Assembly: GCA_963781805.1 (NCBI GenBank)
Contig: CAWAHF010000004.1
Coordinates: 4,960,001-5,024,000 of the forward strand
Source of the DNA: JAFGPL01 sp963781805
GTDB lineage: Bacteria; Bacteroidota; Bacteroidia; Bacteroidales; UBA10428
Direction of reading: 5' to 3'
DNA length: 64,000 bases
The notes below the pieces were generated by a model. It saw only the letters and a program-made list of their open reading frames with translations, did no database searches and was not told where the DNA came from. The translations under genes and the position numbers were made by a program. Shown here in pieces: positions 53,218 through 62,747 of this stretch; position 1 is the first letter of the stretch; each line of letters opens with the position of its first letter.

Positions 53218-55473
53218 ATGAAAAACCTGTCTGTCTCACTGATTATAACCCTTTTTTCATTATTATTTAACAAGGTATATTCCCAAACATGGGTAACAAA
53301 CGATGTTTCTGTCGAACTGAAGAACAGTCATCTATTGGTTACATTCCAGGGAATTCAAAAGCTTGATATTGTCTCCATCTGCTTTAATTATACTGAGCCT
53401 TTATCGATTGTCATGGAAAAAAGCAATAAGGATTCATGCATATTGCTGCTAACTTATCCGGCATGGGTAAATTTTAACCGCCCACAGCACGAACAATCCG
53501 CACGGATAATAGTATTTCCGGTTAAAGGAGGTATTCGTTTTGTAAGTTCTCCCTCCTGGGCCAGGAAAGTCTCTATCCGGCTGGCCGATAAAAATGAACA
53601 TTATTTTGGTGTGGTACAAAACCTTATTCCCGACAATAAAAAGTCTCCCGATCTTCGGGGAAAAACTGTTGATGTGATGGTTGAGGGTGAGCAGAATGGG
53701 TTTTATGAGAATTTTGCTTCAGTGTGGTCTGCATTTTATTTTAGCAACAAAGGGTATGCATCTTTTTTTGATACCTATTCACAGGGGAAATACCAGTTTG
53801 CAGTGAATGGCATTACCAATCTGACTCATAAAACAGGCAATTTGGACTGGTATTTGTTTTTTGGTGAAAACAATGACAACATTCTGAAGACATATTATTC
53901 GGTGATCGGAAAACCAAAATTTGTTCCCATCTGGGCGTGTGGTACAACAATTTGGCGGGATGAGAATAAGGGCGGAAAGGATGAAATTCTGAGTGATATT
54001 CAAAAGTTCTCTGAATTGAAAATACCAATAACCACCTGGATGGTTGACCGGCCTTATAGTGACGGTTCACACGGATGGTCGGAAATGAATTTCAGCGATT
54101 CGCTTTTCAGCAAGCCGGACCAGTGGATTAAAACACTCAATAATAAATACAACGTGAAATTTTTGACATGGATAGGTCCTATGACATTCAGAGATGATAA
54201 TTTCCCCGGATTAATCGGAGGCAGCATGGATTATATGGATTTGACAAATCCGGCTGCTGTGGCTGAATTTGAAAAACGATTAAAAACCCGGCAGTATGCA
54301 TATGGGGTGCAGGGACATAAGATGGACCGGGCGGATGAATATCTTCCTGTCTATCATACATGGTACGATGGCACCAACAATTTAAATTACGATCAGAAAA
54401 ACAAGTACATTTATTTATATTCAAAGGTTACCGATAAGATGTTGTCTGATATCTGGGGAACTGATCAGTTTAATTATGCCCGTGCAGCCTACCAACGCTG
54501 TCAACCTTATTTAAGTGCGGTTTGGGGCGGCGACTCACGATCTTGTTTCGACGGATTACAGGGCAATATGGCAAACGCTATACGATGCAGTTTTATGGGG
54601 TTCCCCATGTGGGGCTCTGATGTGGGAGGTTATCTCGGCGAGGGCAGGATAGACGAACGACTATACAGCCGTTGGTTACAGTTTGGCGCCTGGAGCGGTT
54701 TATTTGAAGTTAAAATCGATGGGGCAGGCGGCAGAGGAGAAGATCGTCCGCCATGGAAATATTCAGAGGAGTTGCAGAAAACTTTCAGGTCATTATGCGA
54801 ACAACGTCTGGCGCTGTTGCCTTATATCTATTCCCTTTCCACCACTTCGGCAACAAATGGTCCATTGATGAAACCGCTTGCATACGTGTACCCTGATGAT
54901 TCGCTTACGTATCCAATATGGAATGAATACATGTTTGGCGATGCATTCCTTGTTGCTCCTATTACAGATACATCAAATACCCGCGATATTTACCTGCCGG
55001 AAGGTAACTGGATAGATTATAACAATATTCAAAAGGTATATCCCGGAAAAAGTACTATCAGTTATACTGCACCTGTGAATCTAATCCCCGTATTTATTAA
55101 ACAAAACAGCATATATGTGACAGGCAATATTTATGCAGGAAGCACAAAAAGCTGGAATCCTGGTTATGACAAAAAACCGGAATACACCATATATGTGATT
55201 CCAGGTAAAGCAGGCAATTCGTCACAATTTACACTAATCGATTACACCGGTGACAACAAGGAGGTATTGATAAAAGCAAAAACTTCTGAAAAAAGGATTG
55301 AGATGTACATCGATCCTCTCTCAATCACCGGGAATGTCATGTTGTTGATGAGCAGAAAACCGGCTGTAGTAGTAGTCAATGGTAAGTTGACACCCTTTAA
55401 ATATGATGCAAAAAATCATCGGGTTGAGTTTGAAATTATGAAAAACACAAAGATTGATTTATATGCGGAATGA
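53218..55473 (+). CDS. Secreted GH31 alpha-glycosidase-like enzyme
   Basis: This exported protein of about 751 residues (signal peptide ending near KVYSQ) has the GH31 beta-sandwich and TIM-barrel. The nucleophile Asp is in HKMDRADE, in place of the usual WxDMNE, and the acid/base Asp is in VWGGDSRSCFDGL. PMWGSDVGGYLG near residue 470 is conserved in the family. GH31 enzymes act on alpha-glucosides, alpha-xylosides or sulfoquinovosides; the variant nucleophile motif means the substrate cannot be told. The ATG at 53218 is chosen over a TTG ten codons upstream because it opens the signal peptide. Confidence 0.88.
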   Translation: MKNLSVSLIITLFSLLFNKVYSQTWVTNDVSVELKNSHLLVTFQGIQKLDIVSICFNYTEPLSIVMEKSNKDSCILLLTYPAWVNFNRPQHEQSARIIVFPVKGGIRFVSSPSWARKVSIRLADKNEHYFGVVQNLIPDNKKSPDLRGKTVDVMVEGEQNGFYENFASVWSAFYFSNKGYASFFDTYSQGKYQFAVNGITNLTHKTGNLDWYLFFGENNDNILKTYYSVIGKPKFVPIWACGTTIWRDENKGGKDEILSDIQKFSELKIPITTWMVDRPYSDGSHGWSEMNFSDSLFSKPDQWIKTLNNKYNVKFLTWIGPMTFRDDNFPGLIGGSMDYMDLTNPAAVAEFEKRLKTRQYAYGVQGHKMDRADEYLPVYHTWYDGTNNLNYDQKNKYIYLYSKVTDKMLSDIWGTDQFNYARAAYQRCQPYLSAVWGGDSRSCFDGLQGNMANAIRCSFMGFPMWGSDVGGYLGEGRIDERLYSRWLQFGAWSGLFEVKIDGAGGRGEDRPPWKYSEELQKTFRSLCEQRLALLPYIYSLSTTSATNGPLMKPLAYVYPDDSLTYPIWNEYMFGDAFLVAPITDTSNTRDIYLPEGNWIDYNNIQKVYPGKSTISYTAPVNLIPVFIKQNSIYVTGNIYAGSTKSWNPGYDKKPEYTIYVIPGKAGNSSQFTLIDYTGDNKEVLIKAKTSEKRIEMYIDPLSITGNVMLLMSRKPAVVVVNGKLTPFKYDAKNHRVEFEIMKNTKIDLYAE

Positions 55474-55499
55474 AGCGAGCCTGTAATTTTAAAATTTCT

Positions 55500-55880
55500 T
55501 CATCCAAACAGACTAACCAGGAGAATTGCCAGAACCATTCCTGTGATAAGAATATATACCCAATTTTTTTCTATTGCGAAACCGATCAGTGATATCAGTA
55601 CCCTGAGAACAGGTACTGCGATAAGCAGGAGAATTCCTAACTGGATAACTGCCCTGCTTCTGAATGCAAAAGCTTCTTTCAGGATGATATGCACCTGCCG
55701 GAGTCTTGCAGGTTCGCTGATAAAGGTGCGATAGGTAAAATCTGAGTCAGGATGCTGGATAAAAAAAAGAATCCCACCTGTTAGTGTAACTGCAGCAGCA
55801 ATTAATACTCCTATTCGCAGCAATTGGCTCACAAGTATTCTTAAATCTTTTTCAACGTTATGTTTTGATGTTTTTTCCAT
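55500..55880 (-). CDS. DUF1634 membrane protein, partner of TauE/SafE
   Basis: This 126-residue protein has three hydrophobic segments (about residues 22-46, 75-95 and 103-124) and the DUF1634 pattern (LRIGVLIAAAVTLTGGILFF, then RQVHIILKEAFAFRSRAVIQLGILLLI). Genes of this family commonly follow TauE/SafE transporters, as here with a 4-base gap. Its role is presumably as an accessory membrane protein of the exporter. Confidence 0.85.
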   Translation of the reverse strand: MEKTSKHNVEKDLRILVSQLLRIGVLIAAAVTLTGGILFFIQHPDSDFTYRTFISEPARLRQVHIILKEAFAFRSRAVIQLGILLLIAVPVLRVLISLIGFAIEKNWVYILITGMVLAILLVSLFG

Positions 55881-55884
55881 CTTT

Positions 55885-56730
55885 TTAAATGGTTTTTGTT
55901 ATCCCGTTATAAATCATTTCAATTGCCAACAGGGATATCACAATAGCAAAAATGATCCGTAAAGATTTTGTTTTTGATTTAATGAGTGATTTGGTTCCGA
56001 TAAGTGAACCTGCCAGTACTCCCAAAACCACCGGCATAGAAAGCACCGGATCGATGTAACCCCTGGTGAGATAAACCCCGGCGCTGGCGGCAGCTGTGAC
56101 TCCAATCATAAAGTTGCTGGTAGTGGAGGATACTTTGAAAGGCAGTTTCATAATTGAATCCATGGCAATAACTTTAAATGCTCCGGATCCTATTCCTAAT
56201 AATCCCGAAAGGATGCCGGCAAGCATCATCATCAGGTAGCCGCCGCCCAGGTTGTAAACTTTATAAAATACTTTTCCCGTTAAGGTCTGGTAATCTCCAT
56301 CCAACTGTAGTATTCCGGAGACTTTGGTATTTCGCTTACCTGTTTTTTTCACCGGAAGCACCTCTTCGTTCCTGTTTCTGAAGGAGACCAATCCTGAATA
56401 AAGGAGAACGATTCCGAACAAAATCATGATGGCATAGGCAGGAACAAGAATGGCAATGGCGGCACCTCCTATCGCTCCAAGGGTCGTGGCAGTTTCCAAA
56501 AACATTCCGATTTTAATATTCGTGATACCTTCCCGCACATAGGCGGCTGCTGCACCCGAAGAGGTTGCAATTACTGCTATTAGTGAGGTACCGACGGCAT
56601 ATTTGATATCTACACCCAGCCCAAGGGTTAATAAAGGTATAATAACTACCCCGCCACCTAGTCCAGTCAAGGAGCCCAGAAATCCAGCAACAAAAGCGCC
56701 TGCAAATAAAATGGCTGTAAAAATTCCCAT
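55885..56730 (-). CDS. TauE/SafE family membrane transporter
   Basis: This 281-residue integral membrane protein has about eight hydrophobic helices and the TauE/SafE pattern: a GFLGSLTGLGGGVVIIPLL first repeat and a related GILSGLLGIGSGAFKVIAM second repeat. Proteins of this family export sulfite or organosulfonates, or similar anions. The DUF1634 gene follows 4 bases later. A sulfite-oxidase-like gene lies 3 kb away, which hints at sulfur anion handling but does not show it. Confidence 0.88.
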   Translation of the reverse strand: MGIFTAILFAGAFVAGFLGSLTGLGGGVVIIPLLTLGLGVDIKYAVGTSLIAVIATSSGAAAAYVREGITNIKIGMFLETATTLGAIGGAAIAILVPAYAIMILFGIVLLYSGLVSFRNRNEEVLPVKKTGKRNTKVSGILQLDGDYQTLTGKVFYKVYNLGGGYLMMMLAGILSGLLGIGSGAFKVIAMDSIMKLPFKVSSTTSNFMIGVTAAASAGVYLTRGYIDPVLSMPVVLGVLAGSLIGTKSLIKSKTKSLRIIFAIVISLLAIEMIYNGITKTI

Positions 56731-56964
56731 TTTTAAAGATTGAGGTTAGTTAAAATCCTGCATTTATTTACTTAATTATTTTCAATACAGATTTGTCTAC
56801 TTATAATGATAAATGCAACATTTTTGTTCACTATTGGTCCTGAATGATTAAAATGTTAAAAAGCCAAAGACTTATATATTATTGAATTAAACAAAAGTAA
56901 AATTGTTTATTATTTAAAATGCATTTATCCCTTTGCGGCTAAAAAACATTCAGGTTAGGAATGA

Positions 56965-57165
56965 TTATTTTTTTCCAGAGGTTATCTTACACAACCATGC
57001 TTTTCTGTCATAATAATAGTTCCATATAGTCTTTAAGTCCAATTTAGTACCAGTTAATGTTTTCATTAGTTCGTCAGGTACAGTATAACTTTCTCCCGGC
57101 ACATTTTTTAATACCTGCTCTGAAGTAAATATATCCTGCTCTCTTAATAATTTTGTTTCTATAAT
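56965..57165 (-). pseudogene. Remnant of a protein-coding gene
   Basis: On the minus strand a 63-codon open stretch (TKLLREQDIFTSEQVLKNVP ... KITSGKK) with natural amino-acid composition ends in TAA, but it has an in-frame TGA four codons upstream and no good start. It looks like the C-terminal end of a decayed gene. I do not recognise it. Confidence 0.35.
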
Positions 57166-57177
57166 TCATTGCAAAAT

Positions 57178-57849
57178 TCAAAGGGAGATTCCAAATTTTA
57201 TTTCACCGAGAGGCCCAAAATTCACATAGGTGTCTGAAAAAATTGACCCAATTCCCAGTTCAAAGGAAAAATGGAGCTCATTTCCCCAGGCACGTTGAAT
57301 ACCCCATGTGGGTCCTATTGTGACAAAATCATTTGAAATAGAAGATCTAAATGTCACTAATGCATAAGCACTTATAAAATTTCCACTGAATTTATAGGTG
57401 TTCCTTTTTTTCTGAATACGATCTGTAATATTATAGTAATATCTGAAAGAAGTTTTAATTTGATGCACGATCATTACTTCAGTGGGATCATTATTAAATT
57501 TAAAGAAAGCAAAACCAGGTTCATATGCGAGCAAAATATTGGTGGAATTATCAAGTCTCGCTTCAAGTTCAAATGACGGAATAATAAGATCAATTTTGAA
57601 TATGGCATTTCTGTCATAATATACAAGCGGAATATCTACTCCTTCATAAACTGATTTAATCTCCTTTTTATTCAGAAAAGTTGTTATATCGTTGTGATCC
57701 CGCTTTATTTTAAAAAATATTCTGGAGCTGTCTTCATTTAGAATTTTACAGGCTACCTTTTTGCCATTAACCAGGGTTAATGTATCCTGTGTATGCGCGA
57801 CTATGATTAAGAATAAAAGTAAGGGTAAAATAAAACATATTTTTTTCAT
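57178..57849 (-). CDS. Exported beta-rich protein, unknown function
   Basis: This 223-residue protein has a signal peptide ending near VAHTQ. The mature N-terminus (DTLTLVNGKKVACKILNEDS) is a short beta-module seen in many Bacteroidota exported proteins, and the remainder (FRYYYNITDRIQ, HFSFELGIGSIFSD) has barrel-like alternation ending in FGISL. It may be a small outer-membrane barrel. No function is assigned. Confidence 0.7.
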   Translation of the reverse strand: MKKICFILPLLLFLIIVAHTQDTLTLVNGKKVACKILNEDSSRIFFKIKRDHNDITTFLNKKEIKSVYEGVDIPLVYYDRNAIFKIDLIIPSFELEARLDNSTNILLAYEPGFAFFKFNNDPTEVMIVHQIKTSFRYYYNITDRIQKKRNTYKFSGNFISAYALVTFRSSISNDFVTIGPTWGIQRAWGNELHFSFELGIGSIFSDTYVNFGPLGEIKFGISL

Positions 57850-58176
57850 GGGTATTGATTTGGATAAAACATAAGGTTTAAATAATAAAAATCTGTGTTG
57901 TTAAAAAATTTATATCAGGGTGATTTTTTAACTCTGATTTTTGTGATTCATTCTATCGGATTTATTTATATTATTTGGTCCAAAGGCTGATAACTTAGAA
58001 TTTGTCATAAAAATACATTTTTTCATGTATAATCCAATATTCATGAATAATAGGGATGGAAATAGTTGGGAAAAGTAAATGGTATAGGGAAATTGGTTAC
58101 AGCTTTAATTTTGCCAAATATTCATATAAAATGTGATGGATATCCGGTTTAAGTACTCAATTAAATTCTCTTGTAT
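57850..58176. other. Intergenic region downstream of the cytochrome operon
   Basis: AT-rich; no gene and no clear terminator or repeat recognised. Confidence 0.5.
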
Positions 58177-60114
58177 CTACGTCAGAAACTTTTTACGCTG
58201 AATTATCCGGAAGATCAGCAACAACATTCCTGTCAATAAAAATATTCCCAGTGATAGCCACATAAAGACAGTCGGTTTGATTCCCGGATCTAAGATCCGG
58301 GCTCTGTCTATATGGTTTATGTCAAGAATAAAAGCTTCGATATTAGCTATCTGCTGCTGTGTCAGAGTGCCGGCATCACCAACATTGGGCATATTGTAAG
58401 TCGGATCAGGTCCGGGTGTAATAACCCCATGCTGAATAATCGGATCAATATTTTCAACAAATGTTGAGGGTACAGGGCTGTAAAGCGAATCACTTACAGG
58501 GTTTAACGGCGGAACCATTCCACTGAGTGATCCGGGATTCGGAACATTACCTTTGCCATCCGGTCCATGACATGATTCACATAATTGTTTGAATAATATT
58601 CCTCCGTGTTTTGAATTCCCTATAAATGAAGCAGATAATCCAGCAATTTTTTCACCACTGGGGGAAACTTTGGATTGAGATGAATTGAAAGAATTTACGT
58701 TAGTACCTGTACTTTTGTTTATGCCACTATTTTCGGGGGCTGAAGGTCCGGATCCCAACATGTTGACATTTAATAAGTAAGTCGCCAGACTGCTTAATTG
58801 TTCCTGACTAAGTTGCGCGAATGCCGGCATAGCGGTTGACGAATCGTGCGAGGTTGGATCTTTTATTTGCTGCATGATCCATGATTTGATTCGTCCCTTG
58901 GAAGTTTCATGCGAAAGATCGGGTCCGACATTTCCTCCTGCACCCTGAATACTGTGACAAATCATACAATTGTTTGACACAAATAACTGATGCCCCTCTT
59001 TTATTTGAGGAGATTCTGTAACAGGAGACGGAACTTTGTTCGTTGGTGGTGAGGCTTTCCCGAGCCCAGGAAGACTTGTCTTGCCAAGGATGGTCAGTAT
59101 AATGATCCCGGTTACAAGTATAAATCCGGTTGTCATTATTCTAAGTCGTTTCAGGGGATTCCTCTCTGTTGATCGATCAAAAAAGGGTATCAGAAATAAA
59201 AACATTAAAAGAATAAAAGGTATAACCAATGTTCCTATCGGCTCCCATACTCCTTTAAATGCTTTGAGTGCCTGATACAGGAAAAGAAAATTCCATTCGG
59301 GTTTTGGTTGATAGGAAGTATCAATTGTATCTGCCGGACCGGAATAAGGCGCCCTGAAATATACAGTCAGTGCTATAAGACATAGAAGAATTACCGAAGA
59401 GATGATAATATCCTCAAATATCTGATCAGGCCAGAATAGTCCTGTTTTTTTACGCTTTGCTTTATTCCACGGACCAATGCTGCCCCTTTGCCTGAAAGAG
59501 ATCAGATGTATTACAATGAATAAAAACATGATGAAAGGAATAATGGCAACGTGCATTACAAAAAACCTTGATAGTGTAAGCTGCCCCATGGAAGTACCTC
59601 CCAGAAAAAGTTTTTCGAGCCACCCACCGATTAGTGGGATGGTGCCAGCCATACCCGTACCTACTTTGGCTGCAAAAAAGCCAACTTCATCCCATGGCAA
59701 AAGCACCCCGGTAAAAGTCATGGCAGCAGTGAAAATTAATAATATCATGCCCAGGAGCCATGTCATTTCTCCCTCATTCTTATATGCAGCCCAGATAAAA
59801 ACCCGGATAAGATGAAGACCAACCAGAATTATCATAGCCTGGGCGCCCCAGTAATGCAAGCCGTGTATCAACCATCCCATGGGGACATGTATCCTCAGAT
59901 AACTGATGCTGATGTAAGCATGGTCAACTGTCGGAACATAAAAAAACATTTGCCATACACCGGTAACTACCTGTATAAGAAAGACAAATAATGTAGCGCC
60001 ACCCAAACCGTAGAAAAAACTTGATCCGCCCGGAATCTTTTCATCCAGGATAAAATGTAATATCGATCTGAAAGGCAGTCGTTTATTTATCCAATCCGGT
60101 ATGCGTGAACCCAT
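58177..60114 (-). CDS. Cytochrome b fused to a two-heme cytochrome c domain
   Basis: This 645-residue membrane protein combines a full-length cytochrome b with c-type hemes. Heme b ligands are likely His87/His101 and His188/His203; the second pair is separated by 14 residues, as in cytochrome b6. The Qo motif PEWY appears as PEWN (near residue 273), and the conserved PWG is PWDEVG. After about residue 370 come two CxxCH sites, CMICH (383-387) and CESCH (512-516), and a final C-terminal membrane segment. It is the last gene of the operon and would oxidise quinol and pass electrons to the Rieske protein and its own hemes. Confidence 0.88.
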   Translation of the reverse strand: MGSRIPDWINKRLPFRSILHFILDEKIPGGSSFFYGLGGATLFVFLIQVVTGVWQMFFYVPTVDHAYISISYLRIHVPMGWLIHGLHYWGAQAMIILVGLHLIRVFIWAAYKNEGEMTWLLGMILLIFTAAMTFTGVLLPWDEVGFFAAKVGTGMAGTIPLIGGWLEKLFLGGTSMGQLTLSRFFVMHVAIIPFIMFLFIVIHLISFRQRGSIGPWNKAKRKKTGLFWPDQIFEDIIISSVILLCLIALTVYFRAPYSGPADTIDTSYQPKPEWNFLFLYQALKAFKGVWEPIGTLVIPFILLMFLFLIPFFDRSTERNPLKRLRIMTTGFILVTGIIILTILGKTSLPGLGKASPPTNKVPSPVTESPQIKEGHQLFVSNNCMICHSIQGAGGNVGPDLSHETSKGRIKSWIMQQIKDPTSHDSSTAMPAFAQLSQEQLSSLATYLLNVNMLGSGPSAPENSGINKSTGTNVNSFNSSQSKVSPSGEKIAGLSASFIGNSKHGGILFKQLCESCHGPDGKGNVPNPGSLSGMVPPLNPVSDSLYSPVPSTFVENIDPIIQHGVITPGPDPTYNMPNVGDAGTLTQQQIANIEAFILDINHIDRARILDPGIKPTVFMWLSLGIFLLTGMLLLIFRIIQRKKFLT

Positions 60115-60125
60115 TATATATTCTG

Positions 60126-60677
60126 TTAATAACTAATTGTAATTTTCCCGGAGACACCTACTTTAAATCTTTCCCATGCCACATAAAGTTTGTCATTCCT
60201 CTTTTCAACCGGCAAAGTGTCAAGTCCCCTAGGAGAAGGGCCTGCAATTGCCTTACCTTCCATGTTAAACACGCTGCCATGACAGGGACAAATAAACTGG
60301 TTGAGCTTAGGATTCCAGGTGTACCTGCAACCCAGGTGCGGACAAATTGGTGAGAATACCTTTATATCATTTATAGAATTTTTTACAACCCAAACATCGT
60401 AACTAACTGGTGTTTTTAAAAAGGCATCCTGCTTTACCTCAGTAAATATTATCTTTTGTGGGTTTCTAACCGGTAATGTTTCAATATCAGTTAGATCTAC
60501 ATACTGCTTTTTCCCACTTTTGAGAATTGAGCCTACCAGCGACCACACCAAGGGGATTGCTCCTGCAATTGATATTAATGCAGCCAGATAGCCTGATGCA
60601 ATTTTAAAAAAATTTCGTCGACTGACTTCTGTCTGCTTTATCTTTTCCGGATCATTTATAACTTGTTCCCTTGGCAT
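60126..60677 (-). CDS. Rieske 2Fe-2S protein
   Basis: This 183-residue protein has a Tat motif (EVSRRNFFKIASGY) and one membrane anchor, then the Rieske cluster boxes CPHLGC (near residue 110) and CPCHGS (near 129). It is the iron-sulfur partner of the cytochrome b in this operon, accepting electrons from quinol. The gap to the cytochrome b gene is 11 bases. Confidence 0.93.
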   Translation of the reverse strand: MPREQVINDPEKIKQTEVSRRNFFKIASGYLAALISIAGAIPLVWSLVGSILKSGKKQYVDLTDIETLPVRNPQKIIFTEVKQDAFLKTPVSYDVWVVKNSINDIKVFSPICPHLGCRYTWNPKLNQFICPCHGSVFNMEGKAIAGPSPRGLDTLPVEKRNDKLYVAWERFKVGVSGKITISY

Positions 60678-60698
60678 TCTTATTGAATCCGATGATTA

Positions 60699-61226
60699 TC
60701 ATTTTGCAATTGATCTCAGGTATTCCAATACAGCACGTGCTTGTTGCTGACTAAATCTCGGATTGGTCATCGAGATTTTATTATATGTTTTTTTTAAATC
60801 CTTAACAGCCGGATCATCTTGTTCCATTAAAGTTGTATTAAGGAGCATATTCATTATAAATTCAGGAGCTCTTTCTTTTGTTATATTCCGAAGTGGAGGA
60901 CCTAATTTTACCTGATCAAGACTGTGACAAAGCAGGCATCTGCTGTTAAAGAGATTTTTACCTTCTTTGACCATATCTGCATTGATTGGATCCAGAGTAA
61001 CATTTTTGATTGGCCCGATGCCTTTATCGCGCGATTGGTGTGGTGAACCTCCCAGGGAGTTTTTTGTTGTATCCTGGTCTGCAGAACGGCTATGAAGTGC
61101 ATTTAACCGGGTATAATTACTGTTAACAGATATGTTCCGGACAGATATTCTGTTTTGAACAAATCCGGATTCAATTAACGCTGTCATTATCACCACAAGC
61201 ACTAATCCAGGTATTATTGGTTTCAT
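60699..61226 (-). CDS. Exported monoheme cytochrome c
   Basis: This 175-residue protein has a hydrophobic N-terminus (signal or anchor), a Ser/Asn-rich linker of about 60 residues and a cytochrome c domain with CLLCH near residue 95 and Met in the MEQDDP or ISMTNPRF region as a possible sixth ligand. It stands between the porin-cytochrome and the Rieske gene, and so is well placed to carry electrons across the periplasm. Confidence 0.85.
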   Translation of the reverse strand: MKPIIPGLVLVVIMTALIESGFVQNRISVRNISVNSNYTRLNALHSRSADQDTTKNSLGGSPHQSRDKGIGPIKNVTLDPINADMVKEGKNLFNSRCLLCHSLDQVKLGPPLRNITKERAPEFIMNMLLNTTLMEQDDPAVKDLKKTYNKISMTNPRFSQQQARAVLEYLRSIAK

Positions 61227-61370
61227 ATCATTTGGTATTTATTGATTTCATTCAAATTCATTTATCTATTTTCCGGTGTTTTAGGAAAATGTTGTCCCGC
61301 CTGGTCAGTATTTTCTTCAGGTTAAGAATAAAATATATTGTTAATACACATAATCAGGTTATCATGTTTT

Positions 61371-62747
61371 TCAGAAATTTATCCAGGTTAAGAGATACAA
61401 TGTGTTATTATTTGCTGCATCCCGGCCGGATCCGTCATAGTTGTCACCAGTGCCATTGAATTTAGTAAACATTGTATATTGTATGGCAAATTTGGTATTG
61501 TACCACGGAAGAAAAGATATTTGCCCGATGAAACCGTTTGTATTCGGTTTTTGAAGTCTGCTGCCATCAACAGGTGAAGGTTCAAAAAGTCCAGTATTGG
61601 TATTTCCTGACACATTAAAGTATCCGAGCGTGAGTCCGCAACTGCTGTGAAGGTATATACTTCCGTCTGCCTTATAAGATTTCAGGTAATAATTCTCACT
61701 GGCAGATCCTCCCATATCATATGTGGCATCCAGGCTCTGCTTTTCACCTATCCATGAGGTGTGAAAAGAAAATATGGTATTGGTGCCTGAGTATTCATAT
61801 TGAAAATCCAGGCCAATATCGGTATATTGATCGGTAAGTCCCGATATACCTTCGGGATATAACTTTGACGTAAGGCCAAAGGTGCCCAGTTCCACGAACA
61901 TGTTTGACCACTGATGTTGTAAAGCTACTCTCCAGTAAGGGGTAATCCCTTTCATGTACATATTTACATCAGTTCCGGGCGGTTGTGCCACGCCCTGCTG
62001 TACCGATCGGTATATGCTTACTTCTCCGTATACAGAATTTTGAAAAAGCGCAAATCCTCCCAGACCGGCCACCTGTTGTCCCAGTGCATCTTCAATTAGT
62101 GTGGCGGCTATGGGTGAAGGTTCTTCTTCTGAGGAGGCATAGGGATATCCCCATGCAGGGGTTGTGTTCCAAATATCCTGAACGGTCGGATTATTATTCA
62201 GGGTAATGCCGCATAACAATTCTTTGGAACCAATCTGTGCCTGGTGATAATATCTTAGATCAATATTATCCATTCCAATACTACCGTCCTGACCATCATA
62301 GGTAAGCTGAATAAATGCTCCGATATGAGGAGTGACCTCACCGGCGTAAAATAGACTTAGTTGCTGTGGAAAATCAACATTGTTGTTTTGTGTTTCCGGG
62401 ATTTTTTTGTTCAGACTTGTCAGGGATGTCTGAACCATACCTGATAAAGCAGAAATGGTAAGCAATTTAAGCTTCTCCTTTTTTTTGTCATCCATTGCAT
62501 TCACCGTGTTGATGCTGGTGAGTGTATATCCGTTAAGTTTAAACTGTCTTCCGAAGGATGTTAATTCAGGAAAAACAGTATGGCAAGCTGTGCACGATAA
62601 ACCGGTTTGCCGGGCATATCCCGGTACGGCGTATACCTTACCGGTGCTGAAGATAAAGAATAAAGTAACAAATGACAGGATAGTCCGAACGAAATAATTG
62701 ATTATTTCAGATCTTCTATTTGAATACTGGGTATAAATTTTATCCAT
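61371..62747 (-). CDS. Outer-membrane porin fused to a monoheme cytochrome c (Cyc2-like)
   Basis: This 458-residue protein has an N-terminal signal peptide (to about residue 40) immediately followed by one heme-c site, CTACH (residues 52-56), in the context PGYARQTGLSCTACH...PELTSFGRQFKLNGYTL. The remaining 380 residues are a beta-barrel of alternating strands (GAFIQLTYDGQDG, FQYEYSGTNTIFSFH) ending in the aromatic WINF. The FARQTG..C..CH plus GR.FK..GY pattern is what I remember of Cyc2-type fused porin-cytochromes that move electrons across the outer membrane. It is the first gene of the operon. The physiological electron donor or acceptor is unknown. Confidence 0.82.
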   Translation of the reverse strand: MDKIYTQYSNRRSEIINYFVRTILSFVTLFFIFSTGKVYAVPGYARQTGLSCTACHTVFPELTSFGRQFKLNGYTLTSINTVNAMDDKKKEKLKLLTISALSGMVQTSLTSLNKKIPETQNNNVDFPQQLSLFYAGEVTPHIGAFIQLTYDGQDGSIGMDNIDLRYYHQAQIGSKELLCGITLNNNPTVQDIWNTTPAWGYPYASSEEEPSPIAATLIEDALGQQVAGLGGFALFQNSVYGEVSIYRSVQQGVAQPPGTDVNMYMKGITPYWRVALQHQWSNMFVELGTFGLTSKLYPEGISGLTDQYTDIGLDFQYEYSGTNTIFSFHTSWIGEKQSLDATYDMGGSASENYYLKSYKADGSIYLHSSCGLTLGYFNVSGNTNTGLFEPSPVDGSRLQKPNTNGFIGQISFLPWYNTKFAIQYTMFTKFNGTGDNYDGSGRDAANNNTLYLLTWINF

